From the NCBI GenBank assembly GCA_015501605.1, contig JADNRZ010000004.1, forward strand, positions 434,001 through 498,000: a stretch of DNA of 64,000 nucleotides, given 5' to 3'. Shown piece by piece: positions 38,301 through 52,395 of this stretch. How positions within the stretch are numbered: position 1 is the first letter of the stretch; every line of letters starts with the position of its first letter. The translations under genes were made by a program, and so were the position numbers. Source of the stretch: Panaeolus papilionaceus. Lineage: Eukaryota > Basidiomycota > Agaricomycetes > Agaricales. The notes under the pieces are model-generated. The model had not been told where the DNA came from and did not search any database. It saw only the letters and a program-made list of their open reading frames with translations.

Positions 38301-39283
38301 TTTTGCGAGAGTGGACATACCACTTACTCTTTGTCATAGGCATCCTTTTATACGGACCACCTGGGACTGGTAAAACATTGGTTGCAAAAGCGGTAGCAAC
38401 GTCATGTTCGCTGAATTTCTTCTCGGTAAAGGGACCGGAATTGCTAAATATGTATATCGGCGAATCAGAGGCGAATGTCCGCAGAGTGTTCCAAAGAGCC
38501 AGGGATGCCAAACCTTGTGTTATCTTTTTCGACGAGCTAGATTCAGTTGCACCGAAGCGAGGAAACCACGGTGACTCTGGGGGTGTCATGGACCGTATCG
38601 TCAGTCAGCTTCTCGCTGAGCTGGATGGCATGTCTGGAGGACACAACGGGTCAGACGTCTTTGTTATAGGAGCTACCAACAGACCAGATCTGTTGGATTC
38701 GGCACTGTTACGCCCCGGACGGTATGCAATTTTGGCCTCTGTATTTTTCTCAAAACTCAAATCCAGTATCCGAGACAGATTCGACCGCATGCTATACTTG
38801 GGAGTCAGCGAGACCCATGACGCTCAGTGGAACATCCTCCAGGCTTTGACGAGAAAGTTCAGACTTGACCCCGACCTGGATTTGAGGACAGTTGCTGAGC
38901 GTTGTACCTTCAACTTTACTGGTGCAGACTTCTATGCACTTTGCTCTGATGCCATGCTCAATGCTATGACGCGTAAAGCTGAGTCTGTAGACACCAGGGT
39001 CGGTGCGTATAAGTGACATGTCTCTACCTAGCATTGGTTCTAACTCGTTCTTGCAGCTGTTTTGAATACTGAAAGGAAAGCATCTGGCCTTCAGCCCATC
39101 ACTCCGCAGTACTTCTTATCCGAAATTGCAAGGCTAGAAGACATCCTCGTTTACGTCTCGCAAGAGGATTTTGATCGTGCATTGAGGAACCTTACACCAA
39201 GCGTGAGTGAAGCAGAGATGGAGCACTACGCAAAAGTACAGAAAAGATTTTCGCAAAAGACGGAACGCGAGCTAGTCGAATAG
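35357..39283 (+). CDS. PEX6: Peroxisomal AAA+ ATPase peroxin-6
   Basis: PEX6 forms a hexamer with PEX1 that pulls ubiquitinated PEX5 out of the peroxisomal membrane. The N-terminal domains are divergent. The first AAA domain has a degenerate Walker [10 protein letters not shown] (about 37275). The second AAA domain is canonical: W-D-D-V-G-G-L at 38170, Walker A G-P-P-G-T-G-K-T at 38355, Walker [15 protein letters not shown] at 38520, and [10 protein letters not shown] and L-R-P-G-R further on. The L-Y-L-G-V and D-L-D-L segments and the C-terminal helix are as in PEX6. Introns at 38286-38339 and 38722-38778 are multiples of three without in-frame stops. Divergent from the phosphomutase gene across 163 nt. 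Confidence 0.9.
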
Positions 39284-39352
39284 TAGCGTCTCCTCCCCAG
39301 TTGCCATTTCTACATATAGAACACATAATACAATCAAAATACATGTACAGTA

Positions 39353-41692
39353 TCAAAACCACCGTCCAGGGTTAAGCCCAATCACATCGAAAATATCCCT
39401 AAAGTTGCTGGCGAGAAGTGAGGTCAGATGTCTTGACTTCTGGTCCTTCACAGGTTTTCCAATGATTTGGAAACTACCAGCGGGGTTGAGCACACAAGCA
39501 GCTTGACACTGATACTGCAGGACGTACTGGTGCGCTTCTTTGCCATTAATCATCGTTTGCACTGTTAGTGTCGGTTTCTTGGGGTCAAGAGTATTGACCT
39601 CGAATGTTGACCTTTTTCCGTTGATGGTAAAAAAAAAAAAGAAAGAAAGAAAAAAAGTGTGAACTCCTTCAGAGAGTGAACTCACCATTTGACGTTGCCC
39701 TCAGGAATGTAGGCAATCGTATGCTCAAACGGAATATCTTCTCCAGCTGAGTCTGCACTGACACTAACAAAAGACTCATTGCTCCTTGACTGTAGAGTGT
39801 GAATAAACGGAATGTAAAACATGTTGAGGGGACTGGTGGAAAACTCGAGTAGCGGGTAGCCCTCAGGGTCTTCAGTATTGAACTCAATGGCTGCAAATTC
39901 GTGACGGTCGCCTGAAATAATGATGACGTTTGGCACAGTATGAAGCAGATTCAGCAACTGCTTCTTTTCGCTCGGGAACCCAGCCCAGGAGTCGGTTTGG
40001 GCATCATGCGTCCACAGTGAGGTGAATGGAACAGACGAAACAATGAATTTGAAAGAGGATGTTTCGTTCGTCTGTGATGGTTGAGACCATGCACCGGGAA
40101 TTACAGGCGAAGGAGTGACATACCTTGCGTAGCCATTGTGTTAAGGCCTGTAGCTGTGCCTGGCCGAGAAGTGTATCATGTCCCCTATCTTCATGGATGA
40201 ACGAGCGATGCTTGCGGGTATCCATGAAGAAAAAGGCTGCATCGGCGTACTCAAAGTCGAAGTATCGTTGGTTTAGATGACTTGAGTCAAAGTTAGCCAG
40301 GCCAGCATAAGAGTCATAAGCACTCGAAGCGTTTCCGAATGGAGGGATGTTTTGGTCATTGCCCGCGTAGTTGTTAATAATCTGTCATTATATTCATCAG
40401 TGTAAAAATTGAATGGCTTGTCTGAAGAGACTACCTCATGGTCGTCATAGGCGTGGAAGATAGCTATCGGGGGCTGATTTGAGAATTGATACAATACGGA
40501 TCACAAGCCTGAGGCACCCACGTAGTTTCTCATACACCCTTCTGAAGCTGGGACTCGCGTAATTCCTACGATAGAGGCGTCTGTAAGCTTCTTTATCGTC
40601 TCCAGCGTAGAAAGGGACATCTGCATAAATGAAGTCGCCCAAGAATGTCATGAAGGATACTGGAGGCTTGGGGGCTACAACGTTGTCTGATGAAACCCCG
40701 TCCAAATGATCGTATTCTAAGTAGTCGGCTAGGAAATCAAAACCTTTGATTGTCCTTGCCTCAAGGGGTCCTTTGTAGGGGAAATTCGGTGTAACACAGG
40801 ATGTTGCTACGAAGCGGAAATGACTGCTTCTCTGGAGCCTGGGATCCGGGAAGGTTTTGAATGTGAGGGGTGAGCTGGGATAAGATAAGGGCTCTTTTTC
40901 GGATGTAGAGATGGTGTCTGTCGTATCACTTAAGCACTTGATCGTAGAGATCCAGAAAGAGTCACTGACATTCGTATAATGTGTCTGGCCAAAGGTTAGC
41001 CAACTTGGTTGTATTAACCCAATCGTGTTCTGAAGACAGGTCCAGCAATGGACCATCTTTCCAAACTGATGATTTCGTAGCATTGCTTTCATCAAGCTGA
41101 CGGTAAAGTAGGCGTAGAGTATGTCGAGTGGAATTTTGAGCAGGATAGCGAACGACAACTTTGGCTGCGTCGGGATAGACAGCTCCAACCCGTGCAAATA
41201 TGACGTCGGTGGCGGGGTCAAGAAATGGTGTCAAAAGGAGATCGAGAGCTGCTGCGAATAGAATAGTGTTGATAACAATGTTCATACGATTCACTATACG
41301 AGAATGAGCAGGCAATGAGAAAAGAAGTGCAAGCCAAGGGTTAGAATCCTTTGCAGTCGCAGACTTGACTTTGCCGTTGGTCTAAACAGAACATTAGTTT
41401 GAGTGTAGTAACGACAAAGTGATGAATTAACCTGCAATGTTCTATTCTGTTTTTTCTCAACGGTTTTCACATCTTTCACTGGTGCAACTGAACGTTGATG
41501 AAACCATAAAGATGTGATGTGAACGATGTATAAAGTGGGTAGCGCAGGCACAGCAAGACGTGTGGGGATCTAGAAAAGTTGAAGGTTAACTATTTTGTTG
41601 AAAATAAATAATAATAAACTTACTATTTGAAGGAATATATAAGCAAAGAAACGAAATAGAGTAGATACAAAGGCGGTGAGATAGTAGGACAT
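39353..41692 (-). CDS. PhoD-like metallophosphatase with N-terminal membrane segments
   Basis: The protein begins M-S-Y-Y-L-T-A-F-V-S-T-L-F with several hydrophobic helices in the first about 120 residues (also P-A-L-P-T-L-Y-I-V-H and I-V-I-N-T-I-L-F-A-A-A-L-D-L-L-L). A beta-sandwich-like segment follows. The PhoD-type domain includes R-F-V-A-T-S-C-V-T-P-N-F-P at about 40800, F-L-G-D-F-I-Y-A-D-V-P at about 40630, H-A-Y-D-D-H-E at about 40450, and I-I-S-G-D-R-H-E at about 39900, which together give the metal ligands. The protein is therefore a membrane-tethered phosphatase or phosphodiesterase; its substrate is unknown. The C-terminal intron has an extreme pyrimidine tract. Its start is 101 nt from the divergent lipid-kinase start. 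Confidence 0.83.
39628..39658. repeat. A/GAAA-rich tract (intronic pyrimidine tract of the PhoD-like gene)
   Basis: On the PhoD-like sense strand this is a run of T and CTTT units inside the intron that splits the W-S-T-F-E-V region. The acceptor AG lies some 20 nt further on. Confidence 0.8.
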
Positions 41693-41793
41693 GATCAACA
41701 GACAAAACGCACGTGTTTGAGTCCTTACAAGTTAAACTCACAACCCTTTCTAGCAATAATCTCCATTTTTGGTAATACTTCACTCCCACATCT

Positions 41794-43113
41794 ATGCCCC
41801 TGTTCATCATCATCAATCCCGCCTGTGGTGATAAATCAGCACCCTCTTTCTTCGTGAACCATGTTTTCCCAAAATTAGACGCTCATAACATCACAGTGGA
41901 TCATGTCCTACACACAAACTCCCCCGATCACGCCCAAACCTTCCTCAGGGAATACATCAGCGCCAAGAGTGAATTTGCGGATGACAATGGCATCACTGTT
42001 ATCTTAGGTTCAGGAGATGGGACATTGCATGAAATAACCGAATCAATCCGTCCCTACACCCTCCAACACGAGCAATTGCGTATCAACTTTGTGTTAATCC
42101 CTTGTGGCACGGCAAATGCCCTGTATCATTCCCTTTTCCCGGACAGTATTGATAACCCAGATACTCAGTCGCAGAAGCAAACCAATGACGATGCCGACGT
42201 CTCTAAAAAGCTTAGGTCCCTCGAGGCCTTCCTAAGCAGAAAAGAGCTCAAGACAATCTCACTCGCTGTAACTACAATTGTTGCACAAGATGCCACAGAA
42301 GTGAGCACTAGTACAGCAGCGGTTGTTACATCAACTGCGCTTCATGCCTGTATCCTCCGAGATTCAGAATCGCTGCGTGACGAATACCCCGGGGTGGAAA
42401 GGTGGACCAAATGACTTCTAGTATTTATTGTACTGATTGTCTATAGATTTAAGGTTGCTGCGCAGAAAAACAGCACTCTGTGGTATCATGCTCGCGTCAA
42501 GCTCTACCCGGCTCAATCTACTGGAAAAGTCGAAATGTACGATCCAGAGTCTCATTCCTTCACTACATTAGAACCCCCACATGGTTCGACATCGGTCGAT
42601 CTTGAAGGCCCTTTCGTTTATTTCACGGCTACTACAGGCGTCGATCGACTTGAGCCGACCTTTAGAATTCTTCCGCTTATGAGATCTCTTCCTCCTTCCT
42701 CGCCGAGTTGTGACATAGCAATCGTTCGACCACTGCGATGCTCTGCAATTGCGCAAGACGATGACGATTCTCGCGCTGCATTTGGTGCCACAACATGGAA
42801 AGTGTTATATGGAGCCTACGAAGATGGCTCACATGTGCGTCATCGGTATGACGCGAATGGGGGCATCACTGTCGAAGGCCATGGCCCAACTGTAGTGGAA
42901 TACGTGCGCTGTGGAGGTTGGGAATGGATACCAGTGAGTTTTTGTTTTGTTTTGTTTTGTAGACATTGCCAAGTGAGTGTCTAAACCTACACAGATGGAG
43001 GGTGATCAAAATGCACACGTTCTTTGTTGCGATGGGGGGATCACTTCGATCAAACCGGGAGGAACTGCTTCATGCGTGGTAGATACCAAAGGCAGGTTCA
43101 GGGTCTACGTATA
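41794..43113 (+). CDS. Diacylglycerol/sphingoid-base kinase-like protein
   Basis: A lipid-kinase catalytic domain (DAGK_cat). The nucleotide-binding start is M-P-L-F-I-I-I-N-P-A-C-G-D-K-S-A, and the signature glycine loop is V-I-L-G-S-G-D-G-T-L-H-E-I at about 41995. L-I-P-C-G-T-A-N-A-L follows at about 42100. The C-terminal half includes D-L-E-G-P-F-V-Y-F and G-D-Q-N-A-H-V-L-C-C-D-G-G. Three or four exons. At about 400 residues it is near the size of bacterial-type DgkB and fungal LCB4-like relatives; lipid substrate uncertain. The ending is T-K-G-R-F-R-V-Y-V. Convergent with the UMP-kinase gene, with 74 nt between stops. Confidence 0.82.
42939..42960 (+). repeat. TTTTG pentanucleotide repeat in an intron
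   Basis: About four TTTTG units directly after the GTGAGT donor of the last intron of the lipid-kinase-like gene. An intronic microsatellite. Confidence 0.85.
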
Positions 43114-43187
43114 GGGAGAGGGTGTTGGATTTGTTATTACTAACTAGACTAGATATATAATGGTTAAGTGTTGTCGAATTTATTATA

Positions 43188-44116
43188 TTATTTTGCTTTC
43201 TGTGGGTATTTTCCAGCAAAAACGTCGTTCACAACGGTGCTTGATACTTTGTGAACGTCTTCGATGGGCGCTGAGCTGTCGATCTGCCAATTCATAGTCA
43301 AAAACTGAGTAGTGGCAGACTCGTCCAACTTACCTCTGCTACCTTGCCTTGCTTCGCGTAGTACTCAATAACAGGCATCGTGTCATGATGGTAGGTCCCT
43401 AATCGAATATCGCTTCATGAGAAACCGTCAGACGTTCAGGCAGAGCAGGCATGAACTCACGGAATCTCTTCTTGATACTTTCAATGTTGTCATCTTCACG
43501 TCCGCTAGTCTTGCCACGCTCAAGCAGGCGTTTTTCCATGACCTCTTCGGTCGTTGAGTAGTAGAGAGTCACCGACGACAGGCAAACCTAACACACCCTT
43601 CACGTCAGCCGACAGAGTAATTGATTAGGAGGCAGACACGAACCTGTTCGTCAAATGCTACGGCTTGGTCCATCTTACGAGGGAACCCATCGATCAAGAA
43701 CCTTCCTTTGCCGTCTTCCCAATTTTTACGTGTTTTTCTTTCTTCGAGAGCAGCGGTCATGGCATTCTCGAGCAAACGGATGGTGACCTCCATCGGGACG
43801 ATAGTGCCTTCACGGATACATGTACGAATCAATTCTCCAAACGCGGAGCCCTCTCGGTTCTGTTCTGCACGAAGTAGATCTCCAGCTGATAGCTGGATGA
43901 TGAGACTGAGATAACGTCCGATGGTCAAGGAGGCATACCTGAGAGATGGCAAAAGTCGAAATCTTCCACTAGTCTGGCGCACTGGGTACCTTTGCCTATG
44001 AAAAGAGATATAATTTTTCAAAACACGTTAGATATAGATACGACCGAGTATTTACCTGCACCAGGACCGCCGAGAACGTAGACAACGATGACTTTGGAGT
44101 GATCAAAGGTTGGCAT
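43188..44116 (-). CDS. URA6: UMP-CMP / uridylate kinase
   Basis: A nucleoside-monophosphate kinase that phosphorylates UMP and CMP (and weakly AMP). The protein starts M-P-T-F-D-H-S-K-V-I-V-V-Y-V-L-G-G-P-G-A-G, and the P-loop is completed across an intron as K-G-T-Q-C-A-R-L-V. The NMP-binding part has A-G-D-L-L-R-A-E and G-E-L-I-R-T-C-I-R-E-G-T-I-V-P-M-E-V-T. The lid and core include R-F-L-I-D-G-F-P-R-K (about 43690), L-L-E-R-G-K-T-S-G-R-E-D-D-N and V-I-E-Y-Y-A-K-Q-G-K-V. It ends F-A-G-K-Y-P-Q-K-A-K. This ATG gives the usual length of fungal URA6. The first 14 nt of coding sequence also encode the end of a small upstream reading frame in another frame. Confidence 0.93.
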
Positions 44117-44285
44117 CTTTGGGTTTGTGACGAGGAGGAACTAGTGGATGGTCTGCTTGTCTTGGTTGTAAAGAAGCTGGATTAGTTTTTTCTCTGTGTT
44201 TTACAAGATAATAAAAGGAAGCAAAGGAAGAAACTGAGAGGGCAACTAATAGCCAGGGGTTGGGTCCTTTTCTGGCCGTCATCAA
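44103..44285 (-). CDS. Predicted 60-residue single-pass membrane micro-protein overlapping URA6 start
   Basis: A 60-codon frame beginning M-M-T-A-R-K-G-P-N-P-W-L-L-V-A, with one clear membrane segment (W-L-L-V-A-L-S-V-S-S-F-A-S-F-Y-Y-L-V), a basic turn K-H-R-E-K, and a Pro-rich basic tail ending near H-P-L-V-P-P-R-H-K-P-K. Its stop codon is 11 nt past the URA6 start codon, in a different frame. The composition looks like a real tail-anchored or signal-anchored protein rather than random sequence, and W-L-L-V-A followed by a membrane helix would be hard to get by chance at exactly this position. It could be an independent cistron on a shared transcript, or an uORF. I know of no named function. 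Confidence 0.5.
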   Translation of the reverse strand: MMTARKGPNPWLLVALSVSSFASFYYLVKHREKTNPASLQPRQADHPLVPPRHKPKDANL

Positions 44286-44314
44286 AGTTCCGGTTCAGCC
44301 TTGTTCGATTTGTC

Positions 44315-45722
44315 ATGGATCTTCAGTTTATACACCCAACTCAAATTTATTCCATCCGTCCTTCCCGAAACACAGATGCAAATGACCTCGTAGCCATTGG
44401 TGGTGAACATTCTGTTGATGTTATTCAATTAGTATGTATTATATTCGTTATTTTAAACAACTTATTTTTTCATCTTATTATCTTCAAGCTACCAGACAGA
44501 TGTCATCGTATCGCGTCCTTTCATATAGGTTGTCGCGTAACTGCTCTCGCCTGGTCATCTCGCACAGTTTCACCCTCTTCAAGTGAAAATTGGGTTTTAG
44601 AGTCAGCTTACATTTATGTTATTTGACGCGCTCAGGCGCTAATTACTTGCAACAAACCACCAGACTTACAGCGGCAGTTGCTGATTATGGCTTGCACCTT
44701 CTCACAAAAGCTGCTTCTTCAACAGAGAATGTTTTTTCTTTCGGCGGAGGGCTCAGCGGTCATCATGGCAAAATTAACGACATGACATTTTGTGGAGGAT
44801 GGGATGAAGATAGCATGCGCTACCTCGCTACCGTGTCTGGTAAGCCAACCCTCCCTGCTCTCTATGACACAGTGCTCAAATTCCCAGCGTAGACGACAAG
44901 AATCTAATGGTTTGGGATCTCAATCCAACGGTAGATATAAACGGAGACGATCCATCCAACACACGTCCTTCACCTTCTTTGTCGCCATCATCTGACAGAC
45001 CTCAACCCCTTGCATATGCGATTCCATTTGCTCATCCATTGACTTCCATTCGTGCGCACCCAGGAACCAACAAGGAATTCCTTGTCTCCGACTGCTTTGG
45101 TTCTGTGTTTCTAACGGATTGGAGAGCAGACCCTGAAGACAGTGAAGATGGCGTTCTGCGTCATTCAAGCATCTTGGAGCTGATCGAGCCCGAAAGTCTG
45201 GCAGCTTCAGTAATGGGAGGGACCAAGCAATGGTCTGCCTCTGTGGATTGGCGCCCAGACGCCATAGATATGTGCGTCAAGCACTTCGTTTCTACTGCTT
45301 ACGCCTAGCTTATCTTCTACATAGTGTTGGAGGTGTTTACAACAACAAGTTTGTCTTGTGGGATATTTCCAAACTGCAGGGTGGTGTTCCAACGATCAGC
45401 AACGTTGGGTCCATTGAAAGCGGCGCTGTATTCCGGTAAGACAACCTCTCTTTACTTGTGCTGCTCACTTTTTCACCAAACCTTTAGCTGGTGTCCCACT
45501 TACCCTGAGCATTTCGCCATCTCCAGTCGCAATCCCACCAAAGGCGCTGTTATTTCGGTGTTCAACTGCAACTACATCCACGCACAGCCAAGCGTTTTCA
45601 ATCTTCAATCCAGACCACTCATAGTCAGTGATTTCGACTTTTTATCGACACCTGGTATACCCCGGATCGTTGCCGCAGTTGGAAAGATGCTCAGGGTGTT
45701 CCTTATTGGCACAGAGGCCTAA
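44315..45722 (+). CDS. NUP37: WD40-repeat protein, probably nucleoporin NUP37
   Basis: A beta-propeller protein of about 350-400 residues. It begins M-D-L-Q-F-I-H-P-T-Q-I-Y-S-I-R. WD-type repeats are visible at L-M-V-W-D-L-N-P (about 44905), V-S-D-C-F-G-S-V-F-L-T-D-W-R (about 45090), K-F-V-L-W-D-I-S-K (about 45350) and F-R-W-C-P-T-Y-P (about 45485), ending M-L-R-V-F-L-I-G-T-E-A. The weak, irregular repeats and the W-C-P segment are what I expect of fungal NUP37, a Y-complex nucleoporin, but other single-propeller proteins cannot be excluded by eye. Five or six short introns. Divergent from URA6. Confidence 0.5.
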
Positions 45723-45870
45723 GTTTCCGTTGACACCACATGTGTATTTGTTACAACACCAAATTACATCGAACTAACTTACATACAACAAGTTGCACAA
45801 TATACATACTGGCACATATGCATGTTCGTTCCCGGACAAGAAAATGAAAAGGGGTAATACCAAGAAATTA

Positions 45871-48800
45871 TTAAGGGCCGTAACTGTGATGGACGGTGTT
45901 AGAGTAGTGTACCTGGCTATGGTGCATAGTTGGTTGCATCTGTGAGCTGTGCTGCATGGGTTGGCTATATGTCTGCTGCTGCTGTGGAGGTGGAGGGGGT
46001 TGCTGTGGCTGCTGCTGCATATGATGATGGTGGGGAGGGGCTGTTTCGATGTAGCCCGACATGGTGCGACCTACAGGTGCTGGTACCATATGAGGAATGG
46101 AGTGATGCTCAACGTTAGCTCCAAAACCAAGTTCGATGAACATGTTCTTCCAGTAGTGTGCGTCCAGTTCTGTTGTGTGTTGCGGCACAACATAGCTGTT
46201 GGCGTAAGACATATTCGCGTTGGAGTGCTGATTTGGCATAGCACCTCCTCGGCTTTGCATTTCCATCTGCTGGTATTCACCCGTCTGTTGGCTGTGGGGG
46301 TGAGGTGGTAGCCGAGGTGACGCAGGAAATTGAAAGTGTTCCCCTTGAGGAACGTTGGCCTGCTGGTTTTGATACTGGTGAGCTTGATGTTGAACCGCTT
46401 GTTGGTTTGTTTGCTGGCTAGGTGAAACTGAGACGGCGTGATTGCATCAGGGTAAGGAGTCCATTGGCGAACAGTTTGGAAACATACCTTGAAGCCTGGG
46501 ATCGATAGGCATTACATTGTTCTCGTACCTTTCCCTGTCATTTTTTACAAGGGCGCGCAGGAATCGAGCATGATAGGACGCCGAAATGGAAACTGGAGAG
46601 TGAGACGAGGAAGATGCTTCATGATAAGAGTCGGCCGTTTTCGTAATCAGCGCATGTATGGCCTCTGGCGTTGTGGTCCCTCGCAACTGCTGTCCCGTCG
46701 TCGGACTCCGTAAAAGCTGGGCCGGATAATCAAACATTGAAACGCCGCCAAATGAATACCAACTCACCTTAAGCAGAAACACCGCAGAATAGGCGCTCAT
46801 AACCGTGATCGAATCTTGTCCATAGCGCTATTGTGAAATTAGGATTGGACCAAAGTCAGATGAAAAAAGTCTCACCAGGACATGCATTTGATGAAAATCT
46901 TCGGATATGATCTTCAAAGACTCGTGAGCACTAGAGTAGCAATTGCTGGTCGCCTGGAGGTTGACTGGTTGGCGATTGTTCTGTAATATCAAGTTTTAGT
47001 GCGGTTCGTGGTAAATCAACAGTAAAGGTATTACCGGCTGCATGGCTGCCTGGATTCCAAAACTGTTCAGGAAGAGTCGCACATGAAGTCTGAAGAACGT
47101 CAAGAAGGACAGATGGAACTTGTCGCCACCCGCTGATATATAACGTCAGTAGCTGGATCACAGACATTGAAATAGTATCTCACCTAGTTCCATTTCGTGT
47201 TTCCATTCATCACCCCATTCTGTAAGTTGGGTGTTGGTATTGGACAAAACAACATCGTAATTTATGTCAGCATGGCTGCGGAGTGACGACCCCTTGGAGG
47301 CGCTGAATATGTCGGTGGTTTGAGCCTGGAATCTCATCTCAGTCGGGTCACATGCAGGTCACGAAGCGCGTAAACACTAACAGCAATTCGTCGCAGAGAT
47401 ACAAACGCCGAAAGAATAACATCCTCTGGACGAATGACAGAACCATTGCCGTGATGCCAGCGCATAGCGTTTCTGACTAGGTCATCTTCGGGTAACATCC
47501 AATTTCTTCCTGTTTGCATACTCAAACTGCGATCGTGGACAAATAAGACCAGGTAGGTGCGTTCACGGTTCCGGCGTTCCAATCGTTGGAATTCGGTCTC
47601 GTGGTTCGGCGGATATGGCGTGTAACGATTAAGTCCGAGCTCAACAGCCATACGACACGCCTGCAAGGGTAAGGGCAGATAAGCCTCGATGCATTACGGC
47701 AAATGAGGGAGTGATGACTTACATATCCAATAAAGGTCCACGTACGCTAGATTGACATGACATATCATAAGGCAATGTTTAAAGCGTAAATGATATAGAT
47801 GATACTGACATTGTCATCTGGGTCCTTCCAGTAAGTCAAACATGCAAATGCTTGAACAACTTCAATTCGTTTCCAAGACTCCGCGAAGGCACGGATAGCA
47901 AACTCGTTGGCAAGCTTTTGGCATTCCTTGAACTTCTCTGCGCGGAAGAATTTGCACCCTGCCATGATGAGGGTTGTAAACAAAAACGGGCACTTGGACC
48001 GCACATAGGACACTGTGTGCAAGACTGGATCAAAGAGATTGACGAAGGGATTTAAACGTAAAAATATGGCGTCGAACAAGGTTTTGGCTTCATCCTCCGT
48101 TATGATACCAGATGTGATAGGGTCGGGAAGATTATTAGGATTGTGAACAGGGTTCTGGGGAACGGCGTGAGAGGTGGTTTGGGGCAAAGTTGCTGGTGCT
48201 TCCTCAGGATTCAAGATGGTTCTAAAAAAAGAGTTTCTCTGGTTTTCTCTGCCAATCATTTTAGCTGGAAAGAATGGACCGTCATTCTTGTCTGGGTCTT
48301 CTTCCTCTGAATCTGGATCAAGAGTACGTGAACCAGTACTGGAGGTGGGCTTGTAGTCATGTGCTGACTGTGAGTAGTTTGCAGGTTGAGGTGGAGGCGG
48401 GGGTATCTCATTAGAAGGGTATTGAGGGTTAGATGCGACGAAAGGCGCCTCATGTGAATGAGAAGAGGATTCATGAGGATGGGTTGAGCGAGGATCTTCG
48501 TGATGATAAGGGGATGTAGAATCTGATTGAGACTTCATCTTGGCTGAGTTGAGGCCTTTTTCCAAACGACGAAGCATCTTTGAAGCCTCAGACAATCTAC
48601 AAAAAAGGGGTTAAAATAAGGAATAATGAAATCACGAAAGCTGATAAAATACTTGGAGCCTGGTTTACGACCTCTACGATGCTTTTCGAATATACACCTG
48701 TCGGGGATCAATCAGCGACCGGGAAATGACCGGAGAGCTTAAAAGTTGAGCGGACTCGACGTTTGTGCGCTTACAGCGCTGACATTGTTTCTGACCATCC

Positions 48801-49038
48801 TCTGCTCCTACACATTTCATCTGCGGGGTAAATAAGTTGTTAGGGGGTCGGAGGCATTGTGAAGATTAGAGCATGGGAAGTGCGGCACCTTTGCAGCGCG
48901 GCAAACGGTGCATGCCCTAGCACCACGTACGACTGGTGGCTTTGGCCTTTATAAAAATGAGAAATTAAAAAAAAAGAAAGAAAGAAAGAAAAAATAATAC
49001 TTTGATTCTTGAAGCATACCATCCATTTGTGGGTCCAT
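45871..49038 (-). CDS. Zn2Cys6 fungal-specific transcription factor
   Basis: A zinc-cluster regulator. The start is M-D-P-Q-M-D-G-M-L-Q-E-S-K-P-K-P-P-V-V. The binuclear cluster is assembled across three exons with spacing C-X2-C-X6-C-X9-C-X2-C-X6-C (A-C-T-V-C-R-A-A-K then M-K-C-V-G then C-Q-R-C-K-R-T-N-V-E-C), followed by the basic H-R-R-G-R-K-P-G-S-K linker and a short coiled coil (M-L-R-R-L-E-K-G-L). The fungal-specific regulatory domain lies at about 48070-46450 and includes N-R-Y-T-P-Y-P and R-R-N-R-E-R-T-Y-L-V-L-F. The C terminus (46300-45871) is Gln/His/Pro-rich, like an activation domain. About ten exons. I cannot name the target pathway. Confidence 0.88.
48966..48996. repeat. A/GAAA tract (pyrimidine tract of intron 1 of the Zn2Cys6 gene)
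   Basis: On the sense strand it is about 30 nt of T and CTTT units between the GTATTA donor and the acceptor before the zinc cluster. It resembles the tract in the PhoD-like gene. Confidence 0.8.
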
Positions 49039-49397
49039 TGGGTTGAGGAATAATAGTCCGGTTTTCAATCGATTGAGACGGTGATCAAACAAGAATCGAA
49101 ATGCCGGGATGGAATGGAGAGTTGTAGAGGAAAGAAAGAAGACAACTGATGATAATGTTTGAATATAAAAGAAAGAAAACAAGATAAAAGTAAAAGAGGG
49201 AATGGAAAGTCAAGAGATTTCAAAGGTCAATTGGGTTGCAAGCACCTTAATGATTGTAGTACTAGTACAAGCCAAACTCAACTCTCTTTGTGGCTGAACA
49301 TCATTATAATTATAATAATTTATTATAATCAACCCTTATTCACCGGCCATCATCACGTGTAACGAACTATCCTTAACTCTCAACCACCATCATCATT
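49039..49397. other. Divergent promoter region, Zn2Cys6 regulator and CEF1
   Basis: A 359-nt region between divergent starts. It contains an AT-rich patch of TTATAATTATAATAATTTAT type (49303-49331) and CAT repeats just before the CEF1 ATG. No coding region seen. Confidence 0.55.
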
Positions 49398-52310
<2,913 letters not shown>

Positions 52311-52395
52311 TACTCAAGTGATTTACTTTTACTTTGCTATTCGACTTCTTTATGCATGTATAATAATTCTATTTCCGAGCACTACATTGTGATGT

